From Candidatus Cloacimonadota bacterium (GTDB lineage Bacteria > Cloacimonadota > Cloacimonadia > Cloacimonadales > Cloacimonadaceae), in contig JAEZUG010000031.1 of NCBI GenBank assembly GCA_023421135.1, positions 1-19,115 of the forward strand: a stretch of 19,115 nucleotides of DNA, written 5' to 3'. Positions 1 through 6,281 of this stretch are shown one piece after another. The notes beneath the pieces were generated by a model, which did no database searches, was not told the origin of the DNA, and saw only the letters and a list, made by a program, of their open reading frames with translations. Made by a program: the position numbers and the translations under genes. The stretch's first letter is position 1. The number at the start of each line of letters is the position of its first letter.

Positions 1-165
1 GTGATTGAGTATATCGTAGACGGCAATGACCCTGGATATGTGGATATGCCGATATGGTACACGCATAACATTACAAATATAGGGGATGAAGAGCTGCTGA
101 CGATGTTTTGGATAAATGAGTTTTATGATCCAAGTGATCCCGATACTTACTTCGAAGAGGTTTAG
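1..165 (+). CDS. wbjC: C-terminal end of WbjC/CapF-type UDP-sugar reductase (partial)
   Basis: The first 54 codons are open from the window edge to a TAG at 163-165, so only the C-terminus is seen. The residues include VDMPIWYTHNITNIG and end in DPDTYFEEV. This resembles the cupin tail of WbjC/CapF/FnlB, the bifunctional enzyme that processes the 4-keto sugar made from UDP-GlcNAc on the route to UDP-N-acetyl-L-fucosamine (UDP-L-FucNAc). The next gene is the dedicated epimerase of the same pathway, which supports the call. The NAD-binding SDR domain would lie upstream of the window. The identification is from remembered family sequence and is good but rests on a short stretch. Confidence 0.75.
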   Translation: MIEYIVDGNDPGYVDMPIWYTHNITNIGDEELLTMFWINEFYDPSDPDTYFEEV

Positions 166-168
166 ATA

Positions 169-198
169 GTCACACGGATTTAACGGATTGAACGGATT
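169..198 (+). repeat. Left arm of gene-less inverted-repeat unit
   Basis: This 30-nt arm starts three bases after the wbjC stop codon. It is made of ~9-nt repeats of the type ACGGATTNA. Its reverse complement matches 302-331 at 26 of 30 positions, counted by eye. It is the same kind of arm that precedes the GxxExxY genes in this window. Confidence 0.85.
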
Positions 199-301
199 AA
201 CGGGATTTATAGATCCTGTTACTTATTATCTCGTATTGTGATTCTATACATGAAGTCCACTTATGGAGGTACTTTCTGCATATGGCAATCAAATCAGTGT
301 G

Positions 302-331
302 AATCCGTCTGATCCGTTAAATCCGTGTAAC
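302..331 (-). repeat. Right arm of gene-less inverted-repeat unit
   Basis: Inverted partner of 169-198 (26/30 identity after reverse complementing). The 103 bases between the arms hold no credible gene; the longest ATG frame there (from 250) is about 20 codons and resembles nothing I recognise. The arm ends 18 bases before the wbjD start, whose ribosome-binding site (AAGGA, 338-342) lies just outside it. Confidence 0.85.
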
Positions 332-349
332 CACTAAAAGGAAACAAAC

Positions 350-1465
350 ATGCTAAAAGTTGTAACAGTTGTAGGTACCAGACCAGAGATAATCAGGCTG
401 GCTTGCGTGATCCAGTTATTCGATAAATACACCAAGCATATCTTGGTGCATACAGGGCAGAACTATGACTATGAGCTAAATCAGATCTTCTTTGAGGATC
501 TGGAACTGCGGAAGCCGGATTACTTTTTAAATGTGAATACCTCGTCCTTAGGACATGTACTTGGAGAAACTCTGATCAAGATAGAAGAGATTCTGGATCA
601 AGAGAAGCCGGATGCGATGTTGATCCTGGGAGACACTAATGCCTCTATCGCTGCTATCATGGCCAAACGTAAGCATATCCCTATATACCATATGGAAGCA
701 GGGAATCGCAGCTTTGATGCTAACGTTCCTGAAGAGATTAATCGCAAGATGATAGATCATATCTCTGATTTCAATTTGGTTTATACAGAGAATTCTCGCA
801 GACACCTACTTTCAGAGGGACTCTCTCATCGCAGGGTTTACTTAACTGGATCCCCAATGTATGAAGTTCTGCATAAGTATCTGCCCAAGATTCAGAGCTC
901 AAATGCTCTCAGTGATTTGGGTCTCAAGGCAAAGGAGTATTTTCTTGTCTCTGTTCACAGAGAAGAGAATGTGGATTTTCCTGAAAACCTCAAGAGTATC
1001 GGTGTTGTACTAAATACTCTGGCAGATAGTTACGGTCTTCCGATCATTGTTAGCACTCATCCTAGGACCAGAAAGAGAATTGAGATGCTGGAAGGTTTTG
1101 AATTCAATCCCTTGATCCAGTTTTTAAAACCTTTTGGATTCTCAGATTATAATTATCTGCAGATGAACGCACTCTGCGTAGTCTCTGATAGTGGTACCAT
1201 TAGCGAAGAAAGCTCCATCTTGGGATTCCCCGCCATTACTATCCGCAACTCCATGGAGCGTCCAGAGGCTATAGATGCAGGAACCATCATCCTTTCCGGA
1301 TTTGATCCAGAAATTGTGCTGGATTCGATCAGGCTGGCAGTTGAAGAAGGGGCTCAGTTTGCCAAGATTTGCCCTGAGTATCAAGTAGAGAACACTGCAA
1401 TGAGAGTTCTGAAGCTTGTTATGGGTACTGCTAAACTGCATAAGCAGTGGAGTGGTCTGTATTAA
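350..1465 (+). CDS. wbjD: UDP-L-FucNAc-forming 2-epimerase (WbjD/CapG/FnlC type)
   Basis: This 371-aa protein belongs to the non-hydrolysing UDP-GlcNAc 2-epimerase family (GT-B fold, cytosolic). Visible family motifs are GTRPE (9-13), HTGQNYDYELN (34-44), LGDTN (93-97), HMEAGNRSFD (114-123), PEEINRK (127-133), VHREENVD (202-209), STHPRTR and the SDSGT-EES segment. HMEAGNR and the FLKPFGFSDYN segment are typical of the WbjD/CapG/FnlC subgroup rather than of WecB. That subgroup converts the UDP-acetamido-dideoxy-L-talose intermediate to UDP-L-FucNAc. The partial wbjC gene immediately upstream fits this exactly. The ATG has AAGGA seven bases upstream. Full family length, no visible defect. Confidence 0.9.
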   Translation: MLKVVTVVGTRPEIIRLACVIQLFDKYTKHILVHTGQNYDYELNQIFFEDLELRKPDYFLNVNTSSLGHVLGETLIKIEEILDQEKPDAMLILGDTNASIAAIMAKRKHIPIYHMEAGNRSFDANVPEEINRKMIDHISDFNLVYTENSRRHLLSEGLSHRRVYLTGSPMYEVLHKYLPKIQSSNALSDLGLKAKEYFLVSVHREENVDFPENLKSIGVVLNTLADSYGLPIIVSTHPRTRKRIEMLEGFEFNPLIQFLKPFGFSDYNYLQMNALCVVSDSGTISEESSILGFPAITIRNSMERPEAIDAGTIILSGFDPEIVLDSIRLAVEEGAQFAKICPEYQVENTAMRVLKLVMGTAKLHKQWSGLY

Positions 1466-1467
1466 TA

Positions 1468-1500
1468 GGCACACGGATTTGACGGATAAAAAGGATTTGT
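1468..1500 (+). repeat. Solo GGATT-type arm between wbjD and the deacetylase gene
   Basis: Starting three bases after the wbjD stop, this stretch has the same beginning as the left arm at 169 (CACACGGATTT, then ACGGAT) and continues with AAGGATTTGT directly into the next ATG. I find no matching inverted partner after the following gene, where a differently spelled arm begins instead. Its AAGGA (1490-1494) lies six bases before the ATG at 1501 and probably serves as the ribosome-binding site for that gene. Confidence 0.7.
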
Positions 1501-2259
1501 ATGGCACTTGATTTTACGGCACAGAAGTATTGTGAATTGCTGGATGTGCTGATTTCAATGGGTTACAGATTCCAGACATACCGAGATTTTTTACTTAAGC
1601 CCGGTGATCGAGTAGTTATTCTACGCCACGATGTGGATAAGAAGCCGGGGAACTCGCTGCGCTTTGCGGAAATCGAGCATGATAGGGGGCTAAAAGCTTC
1701 TTACTTCTTCCGTGTTGTTCCAGAATCCTTACATGTGGATAAGCTTCTTGCGATCAAGAAGCTGGGGCATGAGATCGGTTATCATTACGAGGACATGGAT
1801 CCTGCTAAGGGCGATCCCGAAAGGGCAATCAAGAGCTTTGAGCAGAACTTGGAGAAGCTAAGAAAGCTTACATCCATTGATACGATATGCATGCATGGAA
1901 GCCCGCTATCCAAGTATGATAATCGTGAGCTATGGAAGTATTACGATTATCGTGATTACGGGATTATTGGTGAGCCTTACTTTGACTTGGATTACTCAAA
2001 AATCTTTTACATTACTGATACCGGGCGTAAGTGGAATAACAGGGATGCCAGTATCCGTGATAAGGTTGATTCACCGTTTGAGATTCAAGTTAAGAGTACG
2101 GAGCATTTTATTGAGCTGATCAGGGAAAACAGGATGCCGGAACAGATGATGATTAATACACATCCACAAAGGTGGAATGATGCTGCTGTTCCGTGGGTGG
2201 TGGAGCTGGTAAGTCAGACGGTAAAAAACCAGATCAAAAAAGTGATTTCACGCAGATAG
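1501..2259 (+). CDS. Polysaccharide-deacetylase-like (NodB-fold) protein
   Basis: This 252-aa protein has no signal peptide. It carries VVILRHDVDKKPG (38-50) and GHEIGYHYE (89-97), the metal-site type motifs of NodB-fold carbohydrate esterases: an Asp pair in HDVD and the spaced histidines H90 and H95. A later MHGSPLSKYD segment and a NTHPQRW motif near the C-terminus also contribute histidines. Family members usually remove acetyl groups from sugars. Its place between wbjD and an epimerase suggests it acts on a nucleotide sugar, lipid-linked glycan or the finished polysaccharide; the substrate cannot be told. The start uses AAGGA from the solo repeat arm. The last codons and the stop (2257-2259) lie inside the left arm of the following unit, so its C-terminal residues (about ISRR) are written by the repeat. 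Confidence 0.8.
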   Translation: MALDFTAQKYCELLDVLISMGYRFQTYRDFLLKPGDRVVILRHDVDKKPGNSLRFAEIEHDRGLKASYFFRVVPESLHVDKLLAIKKLGHEIGYHYEDMDPAKGDPERAIKSFEQNLEKLRKLTSIDTICMHGSPLSKYDNRELWKYYDYRDYGIIGEPYFDLDYSKIFYITDTGRKWNNRDASIRDKVDSPFEIQVKSTEHFIELIRENRMPEQMMINTHPQRWNDAAVPWVVELVSQTVKNQIKKVISRR

Positions 2260-2279
2260 CACAGATAAAGACGCAGATT
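2246..2279 (+). repeat. Left arm of GxxExxY unit A
   Basis: A 34-nt arm built from ACGCAGAT/CACAGAT repeats. Its reverse complement pairs with 2708-2742 with one gap; the outer 12 bases and the inner 16 bases match almost perfectly and the middle is diverged. It overlaps the end of the deacetylase gene. The unusually strong ribosome-binding site GGAGG (2285-2289), seven bases before the ATG at 2297, lies just inside it. Confidence 0.8.
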
Positions 2280-2296
2280 TACGCGGAGGTTTCCTT

Positions 2297-2680
2297 ATGA
2301 ATGAGAATGATATTGGCTACAAGGTTCGAGGGGCTTGTTTTTCTGTCTATAATGAGCTTGGTCCAGGATTGCTTGAAAGTGCTTATGAGCAGGCTTTGTG
2401 TTACGAACTTAAGAATCAGGGATTACGTGTTGATACTCAGGTTCCGATCGATGTATCCTACAAAGGACTTTCCATTGGATCTGGATATAGGCTTGATTTA
2501 CTAGTTGAGAGTAAAGTGATTGTTGAACTCAAGTCAGTAGATAGGCTGAGCGAGGTTCACCACAAACAAATCCTAACTTATCTGAAATTGTCAAACCTGA
2601 AACTCGGCTATCTAGTGAACTTTAACACTGATAGCCTAACTGATAACTTGATCAGATACGCAAACAGGTTACAAGACTAG
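2297..2680 (+). CDS. GxxExxY protein, PD-(D/E)xK nuclease fold (copy A)
   Basis: This 127-aa protein has the family signature GLLESAY (24-30) and a PD-(D/E)xK-like core: D67 in YRLDLLVE, then E77-L-K79 after a short turn. A conserved helix follows (HHKQILTYL) and then a GYLVNF strand. The fold is that of a small nuclease, and the acidic pair plus lysine are intact, so it may cut nucleic acid; no activity is established that I know of. It is one of three paralogues in this operon, has nothing to do with sugar chemistry, and is bracketed by matching inverted arms (2246-2279 and 2708-2742). This fits a gene travelling with its flanks. GGAGG seven bases upstream makes the ATG start firm. Confidence 0.88.
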   Translation: MNENDIGYKVRGACFSVYNELGPGLLESAYEQALCYELKNQGLRVDTQVPIDVSYKGLSIGSGYRLDLLVESKVIVELKSVDRLSEVHHKQILTYLKLSNLKLGYLVNFNTDSLTDNLIRYANRLQD

Positions 2681-2707
2681 AGTGCCTGTTATCATGGTAT
2701 CAGCGAT

Positions 2708-2742
2708 GATCTGCGTTTTTATCACCGTAGATCTGCGAGAAA
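2708..2742 (-). repeat. Right arm of GxxExxY unit A
   Basis: Inverted partner of 2246-2279, reading GATCTGCG...GATCTGCG. It starts 27 bases after the stop of copy A and ends just before the AAGGA (2746-2750) that serves the epimerase gene. Confidence 0.8.
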
Positions 2743-2756
2743 CTGAAGGAACATAA

Positions 2757-3686
2757 ATGAAGTACTTAGTCACAGGCGGGGCCGGCTTTATCGGCTCAAA
2801 TATCGTATCGGAGTTGCTCAAACAAGGGCAGCAAGTAGTAGTTTTAGACAATTTTGCGACTGGGAAGCGGGAGAACATCCTGCCTCTGATGAAAGACCCA
2901 AATCTGACGATGATTGAGGGGGACCTAAGGAGCTTTCACATAGTGAGATCAGCGGTGAAGGGAGTGGATTACATCCTGCACCAGGGAGCATTGCCTTCGG
3001 TACCGCGTTCGATCAATGACCCGATAACCTCTAATGATGTCAATGTCCTAGGAGCTTTAAACATATTGGAAGCAGCAAAAGAGTTTGGAGTAAAACGTGT
3101 AGTAGTGGCATCTTCTTCCTCGATCTATGGAAATAGCGAGAAACTACCCAAAGTAGAGACAATGCCGATCAATCCGATGTCACCATACGCTTTGACAAAG
3201 TATGCCCAAGAACGTTACTGCCAGATCTTCTCGCAGATATATGGTTTGGAGACGGTGGCTCTGCGCTATTTCAATGTATTTGGTCCGAATCAGGATCCCA
3301 CTAGCCAATACAGCGCGGTGATCCCAAAGTTCATCAAGCTGATCATGGCGGATAAAGAGCCGATGATCTATGGTGATGGTAGCCAGTCCCGGGACTTTAC
3401 CTTTGTAGAGAACAACGTCTGGGCAAATATTCAGGCGTGTGTCGCCCCTAAAGCAGCGGGTGAAGTGATAAATATCGCTTGCGGTGAGAGATATACCTTA
3501 ATAGACTTAGTTAATATGATTAATGAGATCCTGGGCAAGCATATAGAGCCGAGGTTTGAACCAGATAGGGCGGGGGATGTGAAACATTCGCTGGCGGGGA
3601 TTGAGAAGGCGAGGGAACTGCTGGGGTATGAGGTGAAAGTTGATTTCCGCGAAGGCTTACGGCGGACAGTTGAGTTTTTTAGATAG
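2757..3686 (+). CDS. NAD-dependent UDP-sugar 4-epimerase (WbpP/GalE-like SDR)
   Basis: This 309-aa extended short-chain dehydrogenase has the NAD motif TGGAGFIG (6-13), an S-rich ASSSSIYG segment (118-125) and catalytic Tyr144/Lys148 in SPYALTKYAQE. It also has LRYFNVFGPNQDP and the substrate-side QSRDFTFVEN motif. HQGALPSVPRSINDP and the YFNVFGPNQDP spelling are close to WbpP/TviC-type UDP-GlcNAc 4-epimerases, so the likely reaction is UDP-GlcNAc to UDP-GalNAc; UDP-glucose 4-epimerase remains possible. It is somewhat shorter than WbpP (about 340 aa), mainly at the N-terminus. AAGGA six bases before the ATG supports the start. It lies between GxxExxY units A and B. Confidence 0.85.
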   Translation: MKYLVTGGAGFIGSNIVSELLKQGQQVVVLDNFATGKRENILPLMKDPNLTMIEGDLRSFHIVRSAVKGVDYILHQGALPSVPRSINDPITSNDVNVLGALNILEAAKEFGVKRVVVASSSSIYGNSEKLPKVETMPINPMSPYALTKYAQERYCQIFSQIYGLETVALRYFNVFGPNQDPTSQYSAVIPKFIKLIMADKEPMIYGDGSQSRDFTFVENNVWANIQACVAPKAAGEVINIACGERYTLIDLVNMINEILGKHIEPRFEPDRAGDVKHSLAGIEKARELLGYEVKVDFREGLRRTVEFFR

Positions 3687-3702
3687 AACGCGAGATAAGA
3701 TA

Positions 3703-3732
3703 GAACGCAGATTCAACTGATTGAATAGATTT
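3703..3732 (+). repeat. Left arm of GxxExxY unit B
   Basis: A 30-nt arm reading GAACGCAGATT...GATTGAATAGATTT. Reverse-complemented 4163-4192 matches it at 26 of 30 positions. A further GAACGCGAGAT just upstream (3687-3697) looks like an extra repeat step. Confidence 0.85.
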
Positions 3733-3763
3733 GACTGACCTGTTTGGATATTGGATAGTAAGT

Positions 3764-4183
3764 ATGGGACATGATGGGAAGTACTTGCATACTGAACTGA
3801 CAAGCAGCATTATTAGGTGCTATTACCAAGTGTATAATGCCTTGGGCTATGGCTTTCTGGAGAAAGTCTATGAGAATGCACTTAAGAAGGAATTGACCAA
3901 AGCTGGGCACATTGTGGAATCACAGAGACAGATAAAAGTGTATTATGATAATGAGATAGTGGGAGAGTACTTTGCTGACTTGACAGTGGATGAAAAAGTG
4001 ATATTGGAGCTTAAGGCAGCAGAGTCGCTAGTAGCTGAGCATGAAGTACAACTGATAAACTATCTACGGGCAACTCAGATGGAAGTGGGTTTGTTGCTCA
4101 ACTTCGGCAAAGAGCCACAACTCATTAGGAGATTTTTTGAAAACTCTTACAAGAAATCGAAGAAATCTGTTCAATCAGTTTGA
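3764..4183 (+). CDS. GxxExxY protein, PD-(D/E)xK nuclease fold (copy B)
   Basis: This 139-aa paralogue of copies A and C has the signature GFLEKVY (30-36) and core residues D72 and E82-L-K84. The conserved HEVQLINYL helix and a VGLLLNFG strand follow. An in-frame TTG at 3731 would start inside the left repeat arm; I prefer the ATG at 3764, which leaves a family-typical N-terminus, although no clear ribosome-binding site precedes it. The last seven codons and the stop (4181-4183) lie inside the right repeat arm, giving a lysine/serine-rich tail not seen in the other copies. The nuclease core looks intact. Function unknown; sequence divergence from copies A and C argues against a recent local duplication. 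Confidence 0.87.
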   Translation: MGHDGKYLHTELTSSIIRCYYQVYNALGYGFLEKVYENALKKELTKAGHIVESQRQIKVYYDNEIVGEYFADLTVDEKVILELKAAESLVAEHEVQLINYLRATQMEVGLLLNFGKEPQLIRRFFENSYKKSKKSVQSV

Positions 4184-4192
4184 TCAGCGTTC
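4163..4192 (-). repeat. Right arm of GxxExxY unit B
   Basis: Inverted partner of 3703-3732 (26/30). It overlaps the 3' end of copy B and stops six bases before the GTG start at 4199 of the sugar transferase. That start therefore has no recognisable Shine-Dalgarno sequence and may depend on coupling to copy B. Confidence 0.85.
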
Positions 4193-4198
4193 CAATTT

Positions 4199-5797
4199 GT
4201 GAAGTATAAACTTAGTAAGTACTCCCTGTTTGTTCTGGACTTGGCGATTATCCTTTTTGGGTTTCTCTTTGCTGCCAAGATTAAGCCGGGGACTCTGCGA
4301 ATCATAGAGACCTACTGGCGGAGCTTTGTACCATTTGCATTGATCTGGCTGGGTGCTTCTGCCATGGGTGGTAAGTACGAGCTGAAGGGCGTAGCATCCG
4401 GGATAGCCTATGTGAAGCGGATATTCTATAGCAACGTATTGGCTATTGCTGTCGTAATGATGCTGATGTACGTCTTCGGGCGTTTCCACTACTCACGATT
4501 GATCGTTTTCGGCACCATCCTCACCAGCTTTGTTCTGGAGCTCTTCCTCTTTCTGGGCTTCTTCTATGCCTTCAGGTTTCACAAAGAAAACAAGTCATAC
4601 GCCTCCACAAAGCTGATAACGCAGTCTAAAGAACTGGAGGATTCTCAGAGTCCGAAGTTCTTCCTGGATGATGGCAAAGCAATCCCTGCAATATCCGATG
4701 AGGCTTACATACCACCCTTTTCAACTGCCCTGGAAGAAGATTCCATTCTCATGCCCCTCTGGAAGGGTTATCTTCAAGATGATCCTGCCCTGTTTGAATT
4801 TATCAATGACTTCCTGGAACTCACACGATTCAGTCGATCTAAAACCTTGGTTCTGAATTCAGAGACCTTTTTCAATATCCAAAATGAAGCTGACGCTAGC
4901 CGTCAGCTTTTTATTAATCTGCATCCTATCAACGATTTCCGCAGGGTTAACGCCTACTTCATTCGGGTGAATGAAATGCTGCTCCAAGGTGGAGTGTTTA
5001 TTGCTTGCGGGCAGACCATAACCCAGCGTAAACACCGCTTCATCAAGCGATACACGCGCTTTGGTGCTCCACCGCTTTACTTGATAGATTTCTTTATCTA
5101 TCGTATTCTCCCCAAGCTTCCCATCTTGCAAGGTTGGTACTTTGCCCTCACCAATGGCAAGAACCGAGCTCTGTCTGAAACTGAGATGCTGGGTAGATTC
5201 TATTTCTGCGGATTCGAACTGATCCACAAAAAAGAGATAGAAGCCCAAACCATCTTCATCCTGAAAAAAGCAAAGGAACCCAGAACCGACTCCAATCCCA
5301 CCTACGGACCATTTATCCGTTTGAAAAGGAAAGGCAAGGGCGGAGGCATCATCTATGTGAAGAAACTGCGCACCATGCATCCCTACAGCGAATACCTGCA
5401 GGATTACGTCTATCGCACCAATGATCTGCAGGAAGGCGGGAAGTTTAAGGACGATTTCCGGGTCACATCCTGGGGTAGAGTGCTGAGAAAGCTCTGGCTG
5501 GACGAACTGCCACAATTTATAAATTTCTTCAAGGGCGAACTGGCGATCGTGGGCGTGAGAGCACTCTCGGAGCACTATTTCAGTCTCTATCCCCCTGATA
5601 TGCAGGAGTTGCGACTGAAGGTAAAGCCTGGTCTGTTACCTCCCTTCTATGCAGATATGCCGAAGACCTTTGATGAAATAGTGGAGAGTGAGAGACGATA
5701 TATTGAGGCCAAGCTGAAGAAACCCTTTATGACTGATTGGAAGTATTTCTGGAAGGCGTGCTGGAATATATTGGTGAAGAAAGCCCGGAGTTTTTAG
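4199..5797 (+). CDS. Membrane sugar-1-phosphate transferase with methyltransferase-like middle
   Basis: This 532-aa initiating glycosyl(phospho)transferase should move a sugar-1-phosphate to undecaprenyl phosphate at the membrane. Four hydrophobic segments lie at about 9-27, 43-58, 77-97 and 102-126, as in large WbaP-like enzymes. Residues ~150-365 are not the usual CoA-binding-like domain; the later part (LLQGGVFIACG, then GFELI...IFILKKAK) looks like a remnant of a class I methyltransferase. From ~368 comes the bacterial sugar-transferase domain: YGPFIRLKRKG, YVKKLRTMHP, and the catalytic pair D435-E436 in LDELPQFINFFKGEL. The usual KR-D plus re-entrant membrane helix before this domain is missing, and GPRP is replaced by GVRAL. 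I recall similar architectures in Bacteroidetes. The GTG start follows the right arm of unit B. Confidence 0.82.
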   Translation: MKYKLSKYSLFVLDLAIILFGFLFAAKIKPGTLRIIETYWRSFVPFALIWLGASAMGGKYELKGVASGIAYVKRIFYSNVLAIAVVMMLMYVFGRFHYSRLIVFGTILTSFVLELFLFLGFFYAFRFHKENKSYASTKLITQSKELEDSQSPKFFLDDGKAIPAISDEAYIPPFSTALEEDSILMPLWKGYLQDDPALFEFINDFLELTRFSRSKTLVLNSETFFNIQNEADASRQLFINLHPINDFRRVNAYFIRVNEMLLQGGVFIACGQTITQRKHRFIKRYTRFGAPPLYLIDFFIYRILPKLPILQGWYFALTNGKNRALSETEMLGRFYFCGFELIHKKEIEAQTIFILKKAKEPRTDSNPTYGPFIRLKRKGKGGGIIYVKKLRTMHPYSEYLQDYVYRTNDLQEGGKFKDDFRVTSWGRVLRKLWLDELPQFINFFKGELAIVGVRALSEHYFSLYPPDMQELRLKVKPGLLPPFYADMPKTFDEIVESERRYIEAKLKKPFMTDWKYFWKACWNILVKKARSF

Positions 5798-5798
5798 T

Positions 5799-5834
5799 TC
5801 CCAAGGATTTAAGGATTGAGGGATTTATAGGATT
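5799..5834 (+). repeat. Left arm of GxxExxY unit C
   Basis: A 36-nt arm of AAGGATTTA-type repeats that runs right up to the ATG of copy C. Reverse-complemented 6235-6270 matches at 32 of 36 positions, including a perfect outer 19 bases. GGATT steps are the only possible ribosome-binding sequence for copy C: AGGA is only two bases from the ATG, and GAGGG (5818-5822) is twelve bases away. Confidence 0.92.
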
Positions 5835-6218
5835 ATGATTCTTGAAGATAAGACCCGGCAGATTATTGCAGCCTGCATGGAAGTACACAATCAACTTGGT
5901 AATGGCTTCCTAGAAGCAGTATATGCAGAAGCACTATCGCAGGAACTACTGTTAAAAGAGATACCTTTTGAAAGAGAGAAAGAATTCAAGATAATCTATA
6001 AAGGGGTGACCTTACATAAGTCTTACAAAGTCGACTTATGTTGTTTCGATTCAGTGATTGTTGAATTGAAGGCTGTTGACACAATTGCTTCAGTTCATAT
6101 CAGCCAAATGATCAACTACTTGAGTATATCTGGCTATCCTGTTGGTTTACTGATCAATTTCGGTAGTACGAGTTTGGAATATAAACGGCGGGACAACCTG
6201 AAATCTAACCATTTGTGA
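5835..6218 (+). CDS. GxxExxY protein, PD-(D/E)xK nuclease fold (copy C)
   Basis: This 127-aa protein has the signature GFLEAVY (24-30) and nuclease-core residues D67 and E77-L-K79, at exactly the same positions as in copy A. The conserved VHISQMINYL helix and a VGLLINFG strand follow. All catalytic-type residues are kept, so the gene looks under selection rather than decaying. It lies between the sugar transferase and the wecB-type gene and is enclosed by the best-preserved inverted arms in the window. The ATG directly abuts the left arm, so the translation start is unusual (see that arm). Its role is unknown; a nuclease acting on its own flanking repeats or on structured RNA is a hypothesis only. 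Confidence 0.88.
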   Translation: MILEDKTRQIIAACMEVHNQLGNGFLEAVYAEALSQELLLKEIPFEREKEFKIIYKGVTLHKSYKVDLCCFDSVIVELKAVDTIASVHISQMINYLSISGYPVGLLINFGSTSLEYKRRDNLKSNHL

Positions 6219-6234
6219 GGATTTCTGAATGATC

Positions 6235-6270
6235 AATCCTGTTAATCCTTTAATCCTTAAATCCTTGGGA
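6235..6270 (-). repeat. Right arm of GxxExxY unit C
   Basis: Inverted partner of 5799-5834 (32/36), beginning 17 bases after the stop of copy C. Its outer end TTGGGA runs into GAAAG, creating GGGAGA (6267-6272), the probable ribosome-binding site for the next gene at 6282. Confidence 0.92.
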
Positions 6271-6281
6271 GAAAGAATAAA

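Noticed and set aside
4859..5575. 238-codon open frame on the minus strand
   Set aside because: It lies wholly inside the sugar transferase gene on the opposite strand, and its translation shows no domain or motif.
2246..6270. GxxExxY genes as toxin-antitoxin or restriction systems
   Set aside because: Each is a single gene with no partner open frame inside its arms and no methyltransferase nearby; the repeated arms point to a different kind of unit.
2246..6270. GxxExxY units as ordinary insertion sequences
   Set aside because: No DDE, HUH or serine/tyrosine recombinase motif is present, and no clear target duplications flank the arms.
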